DNA of 64,000 bases from Actinacidiphila sp965342175 (GCF_965342175.1 NZ_CBDRBL010000012.1:1-64000), one strand, 5' to 3'. Numbered from the stretch's first letter, positions 43,430 to 52,576 are shown. Notes: a model not told the origin generated them from the letters alone. A program made the numbers and translations.

Positions 43430-43960
43430 CGCGTCCTCCTCTCCTGGCGAGTGCGCGGCGCCTGCGGGGAGTGCGGCGGTATCACGCAGAAGCGGTTCTC
43501 CTGCGATCCGCTCTCAGCCGTACAGCGTACGCCAGCCAAGCTTCAGCCTTCCCCTCGGGGCGCGTGATGTTTTCCTCATTTTCGATGGCGGGAGTGGGGA
43601 ATAGCACCTGATTTACCGGGCGGAACAGGGAGGCTTCCCCGGAACGAGGCGCTCCGCCGCCCTTACGGTGAAGACCATGTGCACGTCATGGACATGCCAT
43701 GCGCTTCCCCGCCGTCCGCCGCCACTCGGAATCGCACACGCGCTCACCCCGCCGGCCCGCACACCCTCTCCGCTCCGGGAAAGCCACGCCCACCCGAATG
43801 AGTGAGTGCAAGACGCTCCGCCCGGTGGGTAGTTACCGAGGGGAAAGCGGCCGAAGGCAGGGGGACCACCGCACAACACGCCTTGTTCCACCGTGAATTG
43901 TTTGCCATAACCACGCTTTTGTGCGCGTGGGCCATCAGGCCGCAAGGGGAAGGACCATCC
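43430..43960. other. Long upstream region of the encapsulin gene
   Basis: About 530 bases between the divergent DedA and encapsulin genes. It is less G/C-rich than its surroundings (for example 43545-43615 and 43880-43925). The segment TTGTTTGCCATAACCACGCTTTTG (43898-43921) looks like promoter sequence for the encapsulin gene. No open frame with a credible ribosome site was found. A long regulatory region before a single gene suggests multiple control sites. Confidence 0.5.
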
Positions 43961-45382
43961 ATGACGGTTGAGCCGGGTGTCGCGTCGGAGGCTGCGACGG
44001 GGAACGGCCAGTCTCAGCGGAGTCTGAGCACCGCTGCGGCGCGGAATTTGGCGACGACCACCAAATCCGCGCCACAGATGCAGGGAATCACATCACGGTG
44101 GCTGCTGCGGGTGCTGCCGTGGGTCGAGGCCGCCGGCGGCGCCTACCGGGTCAACCGGAGGCTCAGCTATTCGGTGGGCGACGGGAGGGTGGACTTCGTC
44201 CAGACCGGTTCCGAGGTCCGGGTGATCCCGGCGGAGCTCGGCGAACTGCCGGTGCTGCGCGGCTTCTCCGACGACGCGGTGCTGACCGCCCTCGCCGGGC
44301 AGTTCGAGCAACGCGAGTACGCGCCCGGCGAGACGATCGTGACCGCCGGGCAGCCGGCCGACCACGTCTTCCTGATCGCGCACGGCAAGATCAACAAGCT
44401 GGCCCCGGCCAAGTGGGACGGCCAGGGCGTGATCGGCAGCATCACCGACGGCGGCCACTTCGGCTCCGAGAGCCTGGCCGGCCCCGACGGGCCGTGGGAG
44501 TTCACCGCCAGGGCGGCCACCGCGGTCACCCTGCTCGCCCTGCCGCGCCAGGCGTTCCAGAACGTCATGCAGCAGGCCGACGGGCTGCGCGAGCACGTCG
44601 CGGGCTTCGTCAGCGGCACCCAGCAGGCCCAGAACCCCTACGGCGAGAAGGCCATCGAACTCTCCTCGGGCCACGTCGGGGAACCGGACCTGCCCGGCAC
44701 CTTCGTGGACTACGAGCTCTCTCCGCGCGAGTACGAACTGAGCGTCGCGCAGACCGTGCTGAAGGTGCACAGCCGCGTCGCCGACCTCTACAACAAGCCC
44801 TACAACCAGGTCGAGCAGCAGGTGAAGCTGACCATCGAGGCACTGCGGGAACGGCAGGAGCACGAACTGGTCAACAACCGGGAGTTCGGCCTGCTGCACA
44901 ACGCCGACTACCGGCAGCGCATCACCACGCACTCCGGCCCGCCCACTCCGGACGACCTCGACGAGCTGATCAGCCGGCGCCGCAACGCCCAGTACCTGCT
45001 GGCGCATCCGCGGGCGATCGCTGCCATCGGAAGGGAGTTCAACAGCCGCGGTCTGGTGCCGCAGAACATCGACTTCCACGGCCACCACATCCCGTCCTGG
45101 CGCGGAATCCCGATCCTCCCCTGCAACAAGATCCCGATCACCCGTGAGAACACCACCTCGATCCTGGTGATGCGCACGGGCGAGGACAACCAGGGCGTGA
45201 TCGGTCTGCACCAGACGGGAATCCCCGACGAGTTCGAGCCCGGGCTCTCGGTGCGTTTCATGGGGATCGACGAAAAGGCGATCATCTCCTACCTCGTCAG
45301 CACCTACTATTCGGCAGCCGTCCTCGTCCCCGACGCCCTCGGCGTCCTGGAGAACGTGGAGATCGCGCGCCCCGGGGACTGA
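43961..45382 (+). CDS. Family 2B encapsulin shell protein (with cyclic-nucleotide-binding domain)
   Basis: A 473-residue HK97-fold nanocompartment shell subunit, ATG 43961 behind AAGGGGAAGG. A disordered N-terminal arm and short shell segment (1-97) is followed by an inserted cNMP-binding domain (98-216: GFSDDAVLTAL, FEQREYAPGETIVTAGQPADHVFLIAHG, GGHFGSESLAG, ARAATAVTLLALPR). The rest of the HK97 domain follows: YELSPREYELSVAQTVLKVHSRVADLYNKPYNQVEQQ, REFGLLHNADYRQRI, GIPILPCNKIPI, GVIGLHQTGIPDEFEPGLSVRF. It matches Streptomyces Family 2B encapsulins that usually sit beside terpene cyclase or prenyltransferase cargo. No such cargo gene is adjacent. Confidence 0.92.
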   Translation: MTVEPGVASEAATGNGQSQRSLSTAAARNLATTTKSAPQMQGITSRWLLRVLPWVEAAGGAYRVNRRLSYSVGDGRVDFVQTGSEVRVIPAELGELPVLRGFSDDAVLTALAGQFEQREYAPGETIVTAGQPADHVFLIAHGKINKLAPAKWDGQGVIGSITDGGHFGSESLAGPDGPWEFTARAATAVTLLALPRQAFQNVMQQADGLREHVAGFVSGTQQAQNPYGEKAIELSSGHVGEPDLPGTFVDYELSPREYELSVAQTVLKVHSRVADLYNKPYNQVEQQVKLTIEALRERQEHELVNNREFGLLHNADYRQRITTHSGPPTPDDLDELISRRRNAQYLLAHPRAIAAIGREFNSRGLVPQNIDFHGHHIPSWRGIPILPCNKIPITRENTTSILVMRTGEDNQGVIGLHQTGIPDEFEPGLSVRFMGIDEKAIISYLVSTYYSAAVLVPDALGVLENVEIARPGD

Positions 45383-45438
45383 CCACCGCCACGGCAAGCG
45401 GACCCGGGCCCCCGGACCCGGACCGCGCAACCCCCGGA

Positions 45439-45463
45439 CGGGGTGGGGATTTTCCCCACCCCG
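45439..45463 (+). terminator. Terminator after the encapsulin gene
   Basis: CGGGGTGGGGA (45439-45449) and TCCCCACCCCG (45453-45463) form an 11-bp perfect stem with a TTT loop, 57 bases after the encapsulin stop codon. Confidence 0.75.
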
Positions 45464-45505
45464 GTTCCGGTGGGCGGCCTGATTCCGGGCGCGCCGGGCA
45501 CTCCG

Positions 45506-45519
45506 TAGCGTCCCGGGTA
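45506..45519 (+). promoter_or_regulatory. -10 element of a leaderless transcript
   Basis: TAGCGT (45506-45511) lies seven bases before ATG 45519, and no ribosome site precedes that ATG. This spacing places the transcription start at or next to the start codon, as in Streptomyces leaderless mRNAs. Confidence 0.5.
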
Positions 45520-46286
45520 TGACGAAGACCACCCGCACATCGAGGACCGCCGCCGCCGTCGCGGCCGTCGTGGCACTGATCGGTACGGCGTCCGCCTGCG
45601 CGAACGCCTCCGACGACAGGGAGCCGGAGCGCAGGAGCTTCGCGCTCGCCGGTGGCGAGCTGACCATCGACTCCTCCGACAGCGCGATTGTGGTGAAGCC
45701 CGCCGACGTGGCCGAGGTGCGGGTCACCCGGTGGCTCGACGGCTGGGCCGTGCTCGGTCACGCTCCCGAGGCCACCTGGGCGATGCGCGGGAACACGCTG
45801 TCCCTGCGCACCAAGTGCCAGGGTGTGGTGCAGGACTGCGCGGTGCGCCACGAGGTCCTGGTGCCGCGTGGGGTCGGCCTGACGGTGGTGAGCGGTGACG
45901 GCCGTGTGGAGGCGAGCGGTTTCCATACGCCGCTGCGGCTCACCACCCGCGACGGCTCGGTCGTCGTCCGGGACGTGACCGGTCCGCTCCGGCTCTCCAG
46001 CGGGGACGGCCGGATCGACGCCGGCGGCATCGGCTCCCGCGAGGTCAGGGTCCACACCGCGGACGGCTCGGTCACCCTGGCCTTCGACGGGGTGCCCGAC
46101 CTCGTCGAGGCGACGAGCGGTGACGGCCGGGTCCGGGTCGCGCTGCCCCACCAGAGCTACAAGGTGTCCGCGCACTCGGGCGACGGGCACGTCAGCGTCG
46201 ACGTTCCCCGTGACGCGGCCAGCGGCCATGTCGTGACGGTCCGTACGGGGGACGGCTCGGTGAGCGTCACGGAAGCCGGCCGCTGA
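45519..46286 (+). CDS. Exported DUF4097-type beta-solenoid protein
   Basis: A 255-residue protein with an N-terminal export signal (1-28, SRTAAAVAAVVALIGTASAC). The cysteine after it suggests a lipoprotein, though the -3 position is not a canonical Leu. The mature part is built of repeats such as LTVVSGDGRVEASGF, LTTRDGSVVVRDVTG, LSSGDGRIDAGGI and HTADGSVTLAF, the DUF4097 pattern. It is probably surface-located. It is a second DUF4097 protein besides the one in the ABC operon at 24643 but, unlike it, is exported. The transcript appears leaderless. Confidence 0.82.
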   Translation: MTKTTRTSRTAAAVAAVVALIGTASACANASDDREPERRSFALAGGELTIDSSDSAIVVKPADVAEVRVTRWLDGWAVLGHAPEATWAMRGNTLSLRTKCQGVVQDCAVRHEVLVPRGVGLTVVSGDGRVEASGFHTPLRLTTRDGSVVVRDVTGPLRLSSGDGRIDAGGIGSREVRVHTADGSVTLAFDGVPDLVEATSGDGRVRVALPHQSYKVSAHSGDGHVSVDVPRDAASGHVVTVRTGDGSVSVTEAGR

Positions 46287-46376
46287 CCGCAACCGCCCGA
46301 CCCGTGTATTCGTCCCAGCCAGGTGGGAGACTGGAGCGGACAACCACCGGCGGCGGACCAGCGGGAGAGGGCGACT

Positions 46377-47621
46377 GTGACGACGGCACGCTCGTGGTGG
46401 CGGCGCGGGGACAATCTGCGCGCCGACGCCCAGGCCGCGAAGGACGCCGCCGCCGAGGCCTTCTATGAGCTCGACACGGCGCAGCGCGACCTGGTGATCT
46501 CGATAGAGACCATCACCGCGGTCGACAGCTCCCCCGCCGCACGGCGCGCGAGCGAGGACTTCCGTGCCCTGGGCGAACGCATCGACCAGGTCAGCGCCGC
46601 CTACATCGCCGCAGTCGACGCCCACGACCTGGACCGCGACGAGTTGGAGGCAGCCACCGCGGCCCGCGCCCGCACCGAGCTCACCAAGGCGAAGGACGAC
46701 CTGGTCCGTGCCAGGAAGGACCTGGACGCCTTCGCCCGGGGGCTCGGCCCGCTGCTGGACAAGGCCGAGACCCAGCTGGCCCGCCTCGCCCCCGCGGTCG
46801 AAAGGGCGCGGCAGGCCCTGCTCGCCGCGTCCGACGCACTGGACGCCGTACGGGCCTCCGGCCTGCGCGCGGACGACCTCGCGGCCCGGCTGGCCGCCCT
46901 CGGACCGGAGCTGACCAAGCTCAACCAGGGCGCCGGGACACACGGCGTGCAGGAGACCATCCGGCGCGCGGACGAGGTGCTGCGCGCCGCCGAGGCCATC
47001 CGAGCGGAGGCCGAGCGGCTGCCCGAGCGGGCCCACGAGACCGGCAAGCGGATCGTGTCGCTGCGCACGCGGAGCCAGGCCCTGGCCACCCGCACGGAGG
47101 GCGTCGATCCGGTCCTCAGCGAGCTGCGCCGGCGCTTCAGCATGGCGTGCTGGCAGGACCTGCAGGACGTGCCGGAGCGGGCGACGAAGGCCGTGGGAAG
47201 CGCGGAGCGGAAGCTCTCGGAGGCGGCGAAGGCCCGGGACGAGCAGCGCTGGCCGGACGCGACAGCCCTGCTCGGCACGGTGCGGGCGCTGCTCGACGAC
47301 GCCGACGCGGCGGTGTCCGCCGCCGGCGACCGCCTGCGGCGGCTGAACGAGGTCAGCAAGGACCCGCAGGGCGAGATCGAGCGCACGCGGTTCGCCGTCC
47401 GGGACGCCCAGCGGCTCGCCATGCAGGGCCGTACGACACCGGAGCAGCGGCACGCCCGCCCCCTCGACGAGGCTGTGGCCCGGCTGGACCGCGCGGTCGA
47501 AGGCCTCCAGGGCCGGCACCCCGACTGGTGGCACTTCCTCACCGAGACGGCGGCGGTGCGCGACACGGCGGCCCGGGTCGTCGCCGCGATCCGCGAGGAC
47601 CGCGCCTCCGGGCGGGCCTAG
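46377..47621 (+). CDS. Large coiled-coil/helical protein, unknown function
   Basis: A 414-residue, almost entirely helical soluble protein from GTG 46377 with GGAGAGGG upstream. Charged Ala/Arg/Asp/Glu heptads dominate (AAKDAAAEAFYELDTAQRDL, LTKAKDDLVRARKDLDAF, ADEVLRAAEAIRAEAERL). It has no signal peptide or membrane helix and no recognised domain. The C-terminal WWHFLTETAAVRDTAARVV is the only aromatic-rich patch. Similar Streptomyces proteins are annotated as hypothetical; a cytoskeletal or scaffold role is only a guess. Confidence 0.75.
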   Translation: MTTARSWWRRGDNLRADAQAAKDAAAEAFYELDTAQRDLVISIETITAVDSSPAARRASEDFRALGERIDQVSAAYIAAVDAHDLDRDELEAATAARARTELTKAKDDLVRARKDLDAFARGLGPLLDKAETQLARLAPAVERARQALLAASDALDAVRASGLRADDLAARLAALGPELTKLNQGAGTHGVQETIRRADEVLRAAEAIRAEAERLPERAHETGKRIVSLRTRSQALATRTEGVDPVLSELRRRFSMACWQDLQDVPERATKAVGSAERKLSEAAKARDEQRWPDATALLGTVRALLDDADAAVSAAGDRLRRLNEVSKDPQGEIERTRFAVRDAQRLAMQGRTTPEQRHARPLDEAVARLDRAVEGLQGRHPDWWHFLTETAAVRDTAARVVAAIREDRASGRA

Positions 47622-47713
47622 CGTCACCTGGTCGTGCGCTGTCGGGCCCTCCCGCCCTACCTGGTCGTGCGGCGCGAGGCACCGCTCCCGGAGCGGACGG
47701 TTCCCGGGGCCCG

Positions 47714-47935
47714 TCAGCCGCAGCAGCCGCCCCCGCAGCAGCCACCGCCGCCGCCCGCGGCCGGCCGGGGGGCCGCGGCGGCGGAGGCGGTACCGCCGAC
47801 CGCGACCGTCGACAGGAGCTTGACGGTGTCGTCGTGCCCGGCGGGGCACTCCGCCGGCGCGGAGGACTCGGCCATCGGCCGGCTCAGCTCGAACGTGGTG
47901 CCGCAGGAGCGGCAGCGGTACTCGTAACGGGGCAT
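47714..47935 (-). CDS. FmdB-family zinc ribbon protein
   Basis: A 73-residue protein from ATG 47935. The N-terminus MPRYEYRCRSCGTTFELSRPM and the later CPAGHDD form the FmdB-type ribbon, usually CxxC...CxxC. Here the second pair reads CPAGH, so His may serve as ligand. The C-terminus is a Gly/Cys tail with GCCGGGCCG, four cysteines that could bind metal or take part in disulfides. FmdB proteins are putative regulators; function is unclear. No clear ribosome site precedes the start. Confidence 0.78.
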   Translation of the reverse strand: MPRYEYRCRSCGTTFELSRPMAESSAPAECPAGHDDTVKLLSTVAVGGTASAAAAPRPAAGGGGGCCGGGCCG

Positions 47936-47955
47936 GGGCACAGATTAACCACGGC

Positions 47956-48615
47956 TCACAGCGTGCGCGCCAGGGTCAGCCCGTCCGCCACGGTCAGCAG
48001 CAGCGCCTCGACGCGCCCGTCGGACGCGACCCGGTCGTTGAAGGCCCGGATCGCGGCCGTGTCCCCGGTGGCGTGCGGGTCCACCACCCGCCCGTGGTAG
48101 AGCGTGTTGTCGGCGGCGATGATCCCGCCGGGCCGCATCCGCGGGACCAGTTCCTCCCAGTAGGGGACGTAGTTGCCCTTGTCCGCGTCGAGGTAGACGA
48201 GGTCGATCCACGGATCGCGCGGCAGGGCCCGCAGTGTGTCGAGCGCGGGCGCGATCCGCAGGTCGATCCGGTCGGCGACACCGGCCTTCTCCCACGCCTC
48301 GCGGGCGACCGCGGTCCACTCCTCGGAGATGTCGCAGGCGATCAGCCGTCCGTCCGCGGGCAGCGCCTGCGCCATCGACAGCGCCGAGAAGCCGGTGAAG
48401 GTGCCGACCTCGACCACGTGCCGCGCACCGGTCAGCCGTACCAGGAAGGCCAGCAGGGGGCCCTGTTCGCGCGCCGACTGCATGGCCGCCGCGGCGCCGA
48501 AACGGGCCCGCGTGATCTCGACCAGCTCCTCCCGCACCGGGTCCAGGGGCGGGTTGTGCTCGAGGACGTAGGCATACAGTTCGGGTGTGAGCTGCGGGTT
48601 CTTGGTCTCGGGCAC
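47956..48615 (-). CDS. Class I SAM-dependent O-methyltransferase (caffeoyl-CoA type)
   Basis: A 219-residue enzyme starting GTG 48615 after AAGGAG. SAM-binding motif I is VVEVGTFTGFSALSMA (about 67-82), the acidic loop LIACDISEEW follows, and the metal and catalytic region is DLVYLDADKGNYVPYWEELVP plus IIAADNTLYHGRV, the DNxLxxG metal site of cation-dependent catechol O-methyltransferases. Substrate is probably a catechol-like natural product. It lies 20 bases upstream of the FmdB gene and likely shares its transcript. Confidence 0.88.
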   Translation of the reverse strand: MPETKNPQLTPELYAYVLEHNPPLDPVREELVEITRARFGAAAAMQSAREQGPLLAFLVRLTGARHVVEVGTFTGFSALSMAQALPADGRLIACDISEEWTAVAREAWEKAGVADRIDLRIAPALDTLRALPRDPWIDLVYLDADKGNYVPYWEELVPRMRPGGIIAADNTLYHGRVVDPHATGDTAAIRAFNDRVASDGRVEALLLTVADGLTLARTL

Positions 48616-48637
48616 GGCTGCTCCTTAAGGTGGCGGC

Positions 48638-49282
48638 ATGTACGTGGATGACGTCCTCGCCCTGGTGCCCAGCATGGCAGGCAGGCGGGTGCTGCTGGGG
48701 TTGGCGGGCGCGCCGGCCGCGGGCAAGTCGACGCTGGCCCGTTCGCTGGTGGCGGAGGTCGACGCGCGGCTCGGCGCGGGCACGGCGGCGTATGTGCCCA
48801 TGGACGGCTTCCACCTCTCCAACGCCCAGTTGGACCGCCTCGGACTCCGCGGCCGCAAGGGCGCGCCGGAGACCTTCGACGTGGACGGCTACGTCCATCT
48901 GCTGCGGCGGCTGCGTTCGCCGCAGGGCCGCACGGTCTACGCGCCGGACTTCGACCGGGCCCTGGACAAGCCGGTCGCCGCGGGGATCGCCGTCCCGCCC
49001 CAGGCCCGGCTGGTGGTGACGGAGGGGAACTACCTGGCCGACGGGGCCGACGGCTGGCAGGAGGTCAGGGAGCTGCTGGACGAGCTGTGGTACGTCGAGG
49101 CCGACGCGGCCGTCCGCGAGGAGCGGTTGCTGGCACGGCATGTGACGGGCGGTCGTACGCAGGCGGAGGCCCGCGCCTTCATCGAGGCCAGCGAACGGCC
49201 GAACGCGCTGCGCGTCGAGGCGGCGCGCAGCGCGTGCACACGGGTCGTGCGCCCCGGCCTGATCAGCGGCGCGCCACGCTGA
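48638..49282 (+). CDS. Nucleoside/nucleotide kinase family protein (P-loop, uridine-kinase/PanK-like)
   Basis: A 214-residue P-loop kinase. Walker A is GAPAAGKST (24-32). It continues with YVPMDGFHLSNAQLDRLGLRGRKGAPETFDV, where DGFH..N and the RKG..TFD are the substrate motifs of the PRK/uridine kinase/pantothenate kinase group. TEGNYLADG and RHVTGGRTQAEARAFIEASERPNALRV complete the fold. Members act on fructose, nucleosides or pantothenate; the substrate is not determined here. Its 3' end overlaps the convergent HAD gene by 20 bases. Confidence 0.85.
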   Translation: MYVDDVLALVPSMAGRRVLLGLAGAPAAGKSTLARSLVAEVDARLGAGTAAYVPMDGFHLSNAQLDRLGLRGRKGAPETFDVDGYVHLLRRLRSPQGRTVYAPDFDRALDKPVAAGIAVPPQARLVVTEGNYLADGADGWQEVRELLDELWYVEADAAVREERLLARHVTGGRTQAEARAFIEASERPNALRVEAARSACTRVVRPGLISGAPR

Positions 49283-50090
49283 GCATCCGGCGCAGGATCT
49301 CCTCACCCGCCGCGACACCCGGCAGGGTCAGCGCGTCGACGTGCGGCGCGCCCCACCCGGTGTCGGCGAGTTCGCCGTGGCCGGGACGCCAGGCGGTGTG
49401 GGCGGCGAGCAGCAGTTCGGCGTCGAGGAGGGAGTCCCCCGCGGCGAGCACGTGGTCGGCGCCGGTGCGGCGGACGACCTCGGCCAGGGCCGCGGACTTG
49501 GTGAGCGGCCCCGGCACGGCGTAGACCTTGCGGCCCTGCAGCGAGACCGTCCAGCCCCGCTCGCGCGCCCATTCGGCGAAGTCCTTCACCCAGCTCTCGG
49601 GCAGCAGCGACCGCTCCACGACCAGGTAGACGAACAGGTCCTCGGCGACGCGCTCCTTGCGCAGCCAGGTGGCGTCGGCGGTGCGGGCCAGGTGTGCGCG
49701 GACCTCTTCCAGCGGCGCGCAGCCCTCGGCGAGGCGGCGGCGCATCTCGGCGTTCCAGTCGTGGTCGGTGTGGCCCTTGACCAGGATGTGCCCGCCGTTG
49801 GCGCAGATCGCGTACCGGGGCACCGGGCCCGGCAGGTTGATGCGCCGGTACTGCTTGCGGGTGCGGGTGGTCGTCGGGACGAACTCGGCGGCGGCCGCGA
49901 GGCGCTGGATGAGCGCCGCTGCGGTCTCCGTCATGAAGGACAGCGGCCGGCCCTCGTGCACCTCGACGCACAGCAGCCTCGGGGCCTCCTCGTCGGCCAC
50001 GGAAAGGGCGAGGGCCGACGGCGAGTAGATGAGGGTGCGGTCCAGGTCGCTGGCGACGAGGGACCTCACGATCTCCGGGCGCTGCTTCAC
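49263..50090 (-). CDS. Ter-cluster HAD-family hydrolase
   Basis: A 275-residue HAD phosphatase from GTG 50090. Motif I ASDLDRTLIYSPSAL (Asp15, Asp17), FVPTTTRTRKQYRRI as motif II, Lys in GPLTKSAALAEVV as motif III and AAGDSLLDAELLLAA as motif IV are all intact, with a C2-type cap containing ICANGGHILVKGH. Its GTGA overlaps the stop of the preceding phosphoribosyltransferase/StiP gene, so it is translationally coupled. Enzymes of this kind belong to the predicted Ter-associated biosynthetic module acting on a nucleoside-like metabolite. Confidence 0.85.
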   Translation of the reverse strand: MKQRPEIVRSLVASDLDRTLIYSPSALALSVADEEAPRLLCVEVHEGRPLSFMTETAAALIQRLAAAAEFVPTTTRTRKQYRRINLPGPVPRYAICANGGHILVKGHTDHDWNAEMRRRLAEGCAPLEEVRAHLARTADATWLRKERVAEDLFVYLVVERSLLPESWVKDFAEWARERGWTVSLQGRKVYAVPGPLTKSAALAEVVRRTGADHVLAAGDSLLDAELLLAAHTAWRPGHGELADTGWGAPHVDALTLPGVAAGEEILRRMLSVARR

Positions 50091-52576
50091 TTGGCGTCCA
50101 CCGCCTTGCCGTCCGTTCCGGTCGCGCCCCGGGTGAAGCGCGGGTGGATCAGCCCGACGCACGAGTACGGCAGGTCGTCCACCTCCTCCACCGGGACTCC
50201 GCGCTGCTCGGCGAGCAGCCTGATGTGCGCCAGATCGCTGCCCGCGCCCCGCCGGGCGAGCACCCGCCAGGGCACGCGGCGCAGCAGCACCCGGGTGGTC
50301 TCGCCGACGCCGGGCTTGACCAGGTTGACGTCGCCGATGCCGTACTCCTCGCTGATCCGCTCGACCGCGGCCCACCCCTCCCAGGTGGGCGTGCGGTCGC
50401 CGGACCGGAGCTCCTTGACGTCCCGGGCGACCTCGTCGGCCACGGCGGCGAAGCGGGCCGAGACCTCGTCCACGAAGAGGCGGGAGACGTCCGCGCCGGC
50501 CAGCTCTCGGTAGAACTTGGCGCCGTGGAAGTCGCCGGGGCCGATCAGGTCGGCACGCAGCACGGTGCGCGAGACCAGGCCGGAGACGGTGGAGTTCAGG
50601 CACGCGGAGGGGATGAGGAAGTCGTCGCGGGTGCCGAAGGTGCGCACGCACGACCCGGGGTCGGCGAGCACCGCGATCTCCGGGTCGAAGCCTGCGAAGG
50701 GGGCCACGGCGTCGGCCAGTTCGCGGGTGATGGCGCCCTTGCCGGTCCAGCCGTCGACGAACACCGCCCGGGCGGGGTCGTGGTGCTCGGCCAGCCAGCG
50801 CAGGGCGGTGGTGTCGATGCCCCGGCCGCGGACGATGGACACGGCGTAGTGCGGCAGGTCCAGGTTGTGCGCGTGCCGGGCCCAGCGGCGCATCAGCACG
50901 CCGACCGGGGTGCCGGCGCGGGCCAGCGACACCAGGACGGCGTCCGGGCCGCGTTCGGCGAGCACCAGCTCGGTCACGGCGCCGACGGCGCGGGCGATCC
51001 GGGCGGCGGAGTCGGTCAGCGCGGTCCGGAACAGCTCCTGGTACTCCGCGCTGGGCTGGTACTCCACGGGCAGCGATTCCGCGTAGTGCGCCCCGCCGCT
51101 CTGGATGGCCTCCTCGCGCTCCTCGGTGGGCGCCTCCAGTTCGACGTCGGAGAGGTCCTTCAGCAGCCAGCCGACCTCGTCGGGCGCGTACGAGGAGAAC
51201 GCGGGCCCGCGCAGCGGTTCCGGGAGCGTCGGGGCGGGCGGGCGGGGTTCGTACGAGGGCACCACGGCCAGCAGGAGCCTTTCGGTATGGGCGGGGAGCT
51301 GCGCGAGCAGCCCTCCGGGGGCGTGCAGGGCGGGTGTGTCGCCCACGCTGTCCACGACCGCGACGACGGCGTCGAAGCCCGCGCCCGCCACGTTGTACGC
51401 GTAGCGTTCGCCGGGGCCGTCGGCCGGGCCGTCGTGGTCGGGGAAGGCGATCCGGGTACGTATCGCGTACCCCGGATCGTCCACGGCCAGGACCGGCGAA
51501 CGGGTCGTCGTGGAGAACCGCACCTCCGCGGCGGGCAGGGCGTCCTGCAGGGCCTGCGCCAGCCGCAGCGGGGCGTACATCAGCTCCTCGGCGCCGAGGA
51601 CGAGGACGCGGGGCGCCGGGTGGCCGTCGCCGCGGGCGCGCGAGCCCTCGGCACGGCTTCCCGCCAGCCCTTCGGCCAGGCGTGCCGCCATCGCCGGCAG
51701 CTCCGCCTCCAGCTGCGCGCGGTGCGCCGGTGTGAAGCCGTGCCGGCCTCCGTCGGGCAGCCCGGCGGGCCAGTCGAGGTGCACCCGGTGCGGCGCCGCG
51801 GCCGGGGCGGGTCGGGCGGGCTCAGGGCGGGCGGTGGCGCTGTGCGCGGCGACCAGCGCCTGTCCGCGCTCCAGCACCCCGTCGGGGAGGACGACCGTGC
51901 CGGAGGCCAGCGCGATGACGTCGACGCCGGCGCCCAGCTCGGCCGCGAATCCGGCGAGCAGCGCGCGGTCGGCCTCCGAGCGCATGTCGACCAGGGCGAC
52001 CACCACGTAGCGGCGGCGCGGATAGCGGGTGTGCAGCGCCCGCACCGTGTTGAGCACCGTCCGGCCGGTGGAGAACTCGTCGTCGACCAGCACCAGCGGC
52101 CCGTCCCCGGCCAGCAGGCCGGGGTTTTCGGGCAGCAGCAGGTGCGAGGTCGCGTGGCTGTGCTCCTCCTCGAAGCCGCCGACCGGCTCGACCCCGGGGA
52201 CCGGGCGCCGCGTGGAGTGCAGGTAGGGGGCGGTCCCCATACCGTCGGCGACGGCGTGCCCGAGACCGGTCGCGGTCTCGGCGTAGCCGAGCACCACGGC
52301 CCGGGCCGCCTCCTCCTCGCCCAGCAGCTCCTGCACGCGCGCCCCGAGGCCGTATCCGGCCTCGTAGACGATCCGGGGGCGCTGGGGCACATGCTTGCCC
52401 AGCACGTTGGAGACCAGCAGGTGCGCCCGCTTGGGGTTGCGGCGCAGAGCGAGGCCGAGCAGATCCCTCAGCCCGTCGCCCCGCAGGGTGACGCCGAGCC
52501 GGTCGGCGACCCACTGCCCGGACCAGACATGCCCGTCCGCCACGTGCGGGGCACTCTCCCTCTCGCCGCGGGTCAT
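50087..52576 (-). CDS. Phosphoribosyltransferase fused to StiP cysteine-protease-like domain
   Basis: An 829-residue two-part protein from ATG 52576. The N-terminal part (about 1-230) is a phosphoribosyltransferase with the PRPP loop LVLVDDEFSTGRTVLNT (161-177). A middle TRSP-like region follows (about 280-420). The C-terminal part (about 470-800) resembles the StiP/tellurium-associated cysteine-protease family with IVRGRGIDTTALRWL, VFVDGWTGKGAITREL and IPSACLNSTVSGLVSRTVLR, where the conserved Cys lies. Both genes on its sides overlap it by 4 bases. Such fusions occur in Ter biosynthetic modules and are predicted to make and process a nucleoside-like compound. Confidence 0.82.
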   Translation of the reverse strand: MTRGERESAPHVADGHVWSGQWVADRLGVTLRGDGLRDLLGLALRRNPKRAHLLVSNVLGKHVPQRPRIVYEAGYGLGARVQELLGEEEAARAVVLGYAETATGLGHAVADGMGTAPYLHSTRRPVPGVEPVGGFEEEHSHATSHLLLPENPGLLAGDGPLVLVDDEFSTGRTVLNTVRALHTRYPRRRYVVVALVDMRSEADRALLAGFAAELGAGVDVIALASGTVVLPDGVLERGQALVAAHSATARPEPARPAPAAAPHRVHLDWPAGLPDGGRHGFTPAHRAQLEAELPAMAARLAEGLAGSRAEGSRARGDGHPAPRVLVLGAEELMYAPLRLAQALQDALPAAEVRFSTTTRSPVLAVDDPGYAIRTRIAFPDHDGPADGPGERYAYNVAGAGFDAVVAVVDSVGDTPALHAPGGLLAQLPAHTERLLLAVVPSYEPRPPAPTLPEPLRGPAFSSYAPDEVGWLLKDLSDVELEAPTEEREEAIQSGGAHYAESLPVEYQPSAEYQELFRTALTDSAARIARAVGAVTELVLAERGPDAVLVSLARAGTPVGVLMRRWARHAHNLDLPHYAVSIVRGRGIDTTALRWLAEHHDPARAVFVDGWTGKGAITRELADAVAPFAGFDPEIAVLADPGSCVRTFGTRDDFLIPSACLNSTVSGLVSRTVLRADLIGPGDFHGAKFYRELAGADVSRLFVDEVSARFAAVADEVARDVKELRSGDRTPTWEGWAAVERISEEYGIGDVNLVKPGVGETTRVLLRRVPWRVLARRGAGSDLAHIRLLAEQRGVPVEEVDDLPYSCVGLIHPRFTRGATGTDGKAVDAK

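Noticed and set aside
43613..43962. Short minus-strand frames in the encapsulin upstream region
   Set aside because: Starts lack ribosome sites and codon usage is atypical; the stretch looks regulatory.
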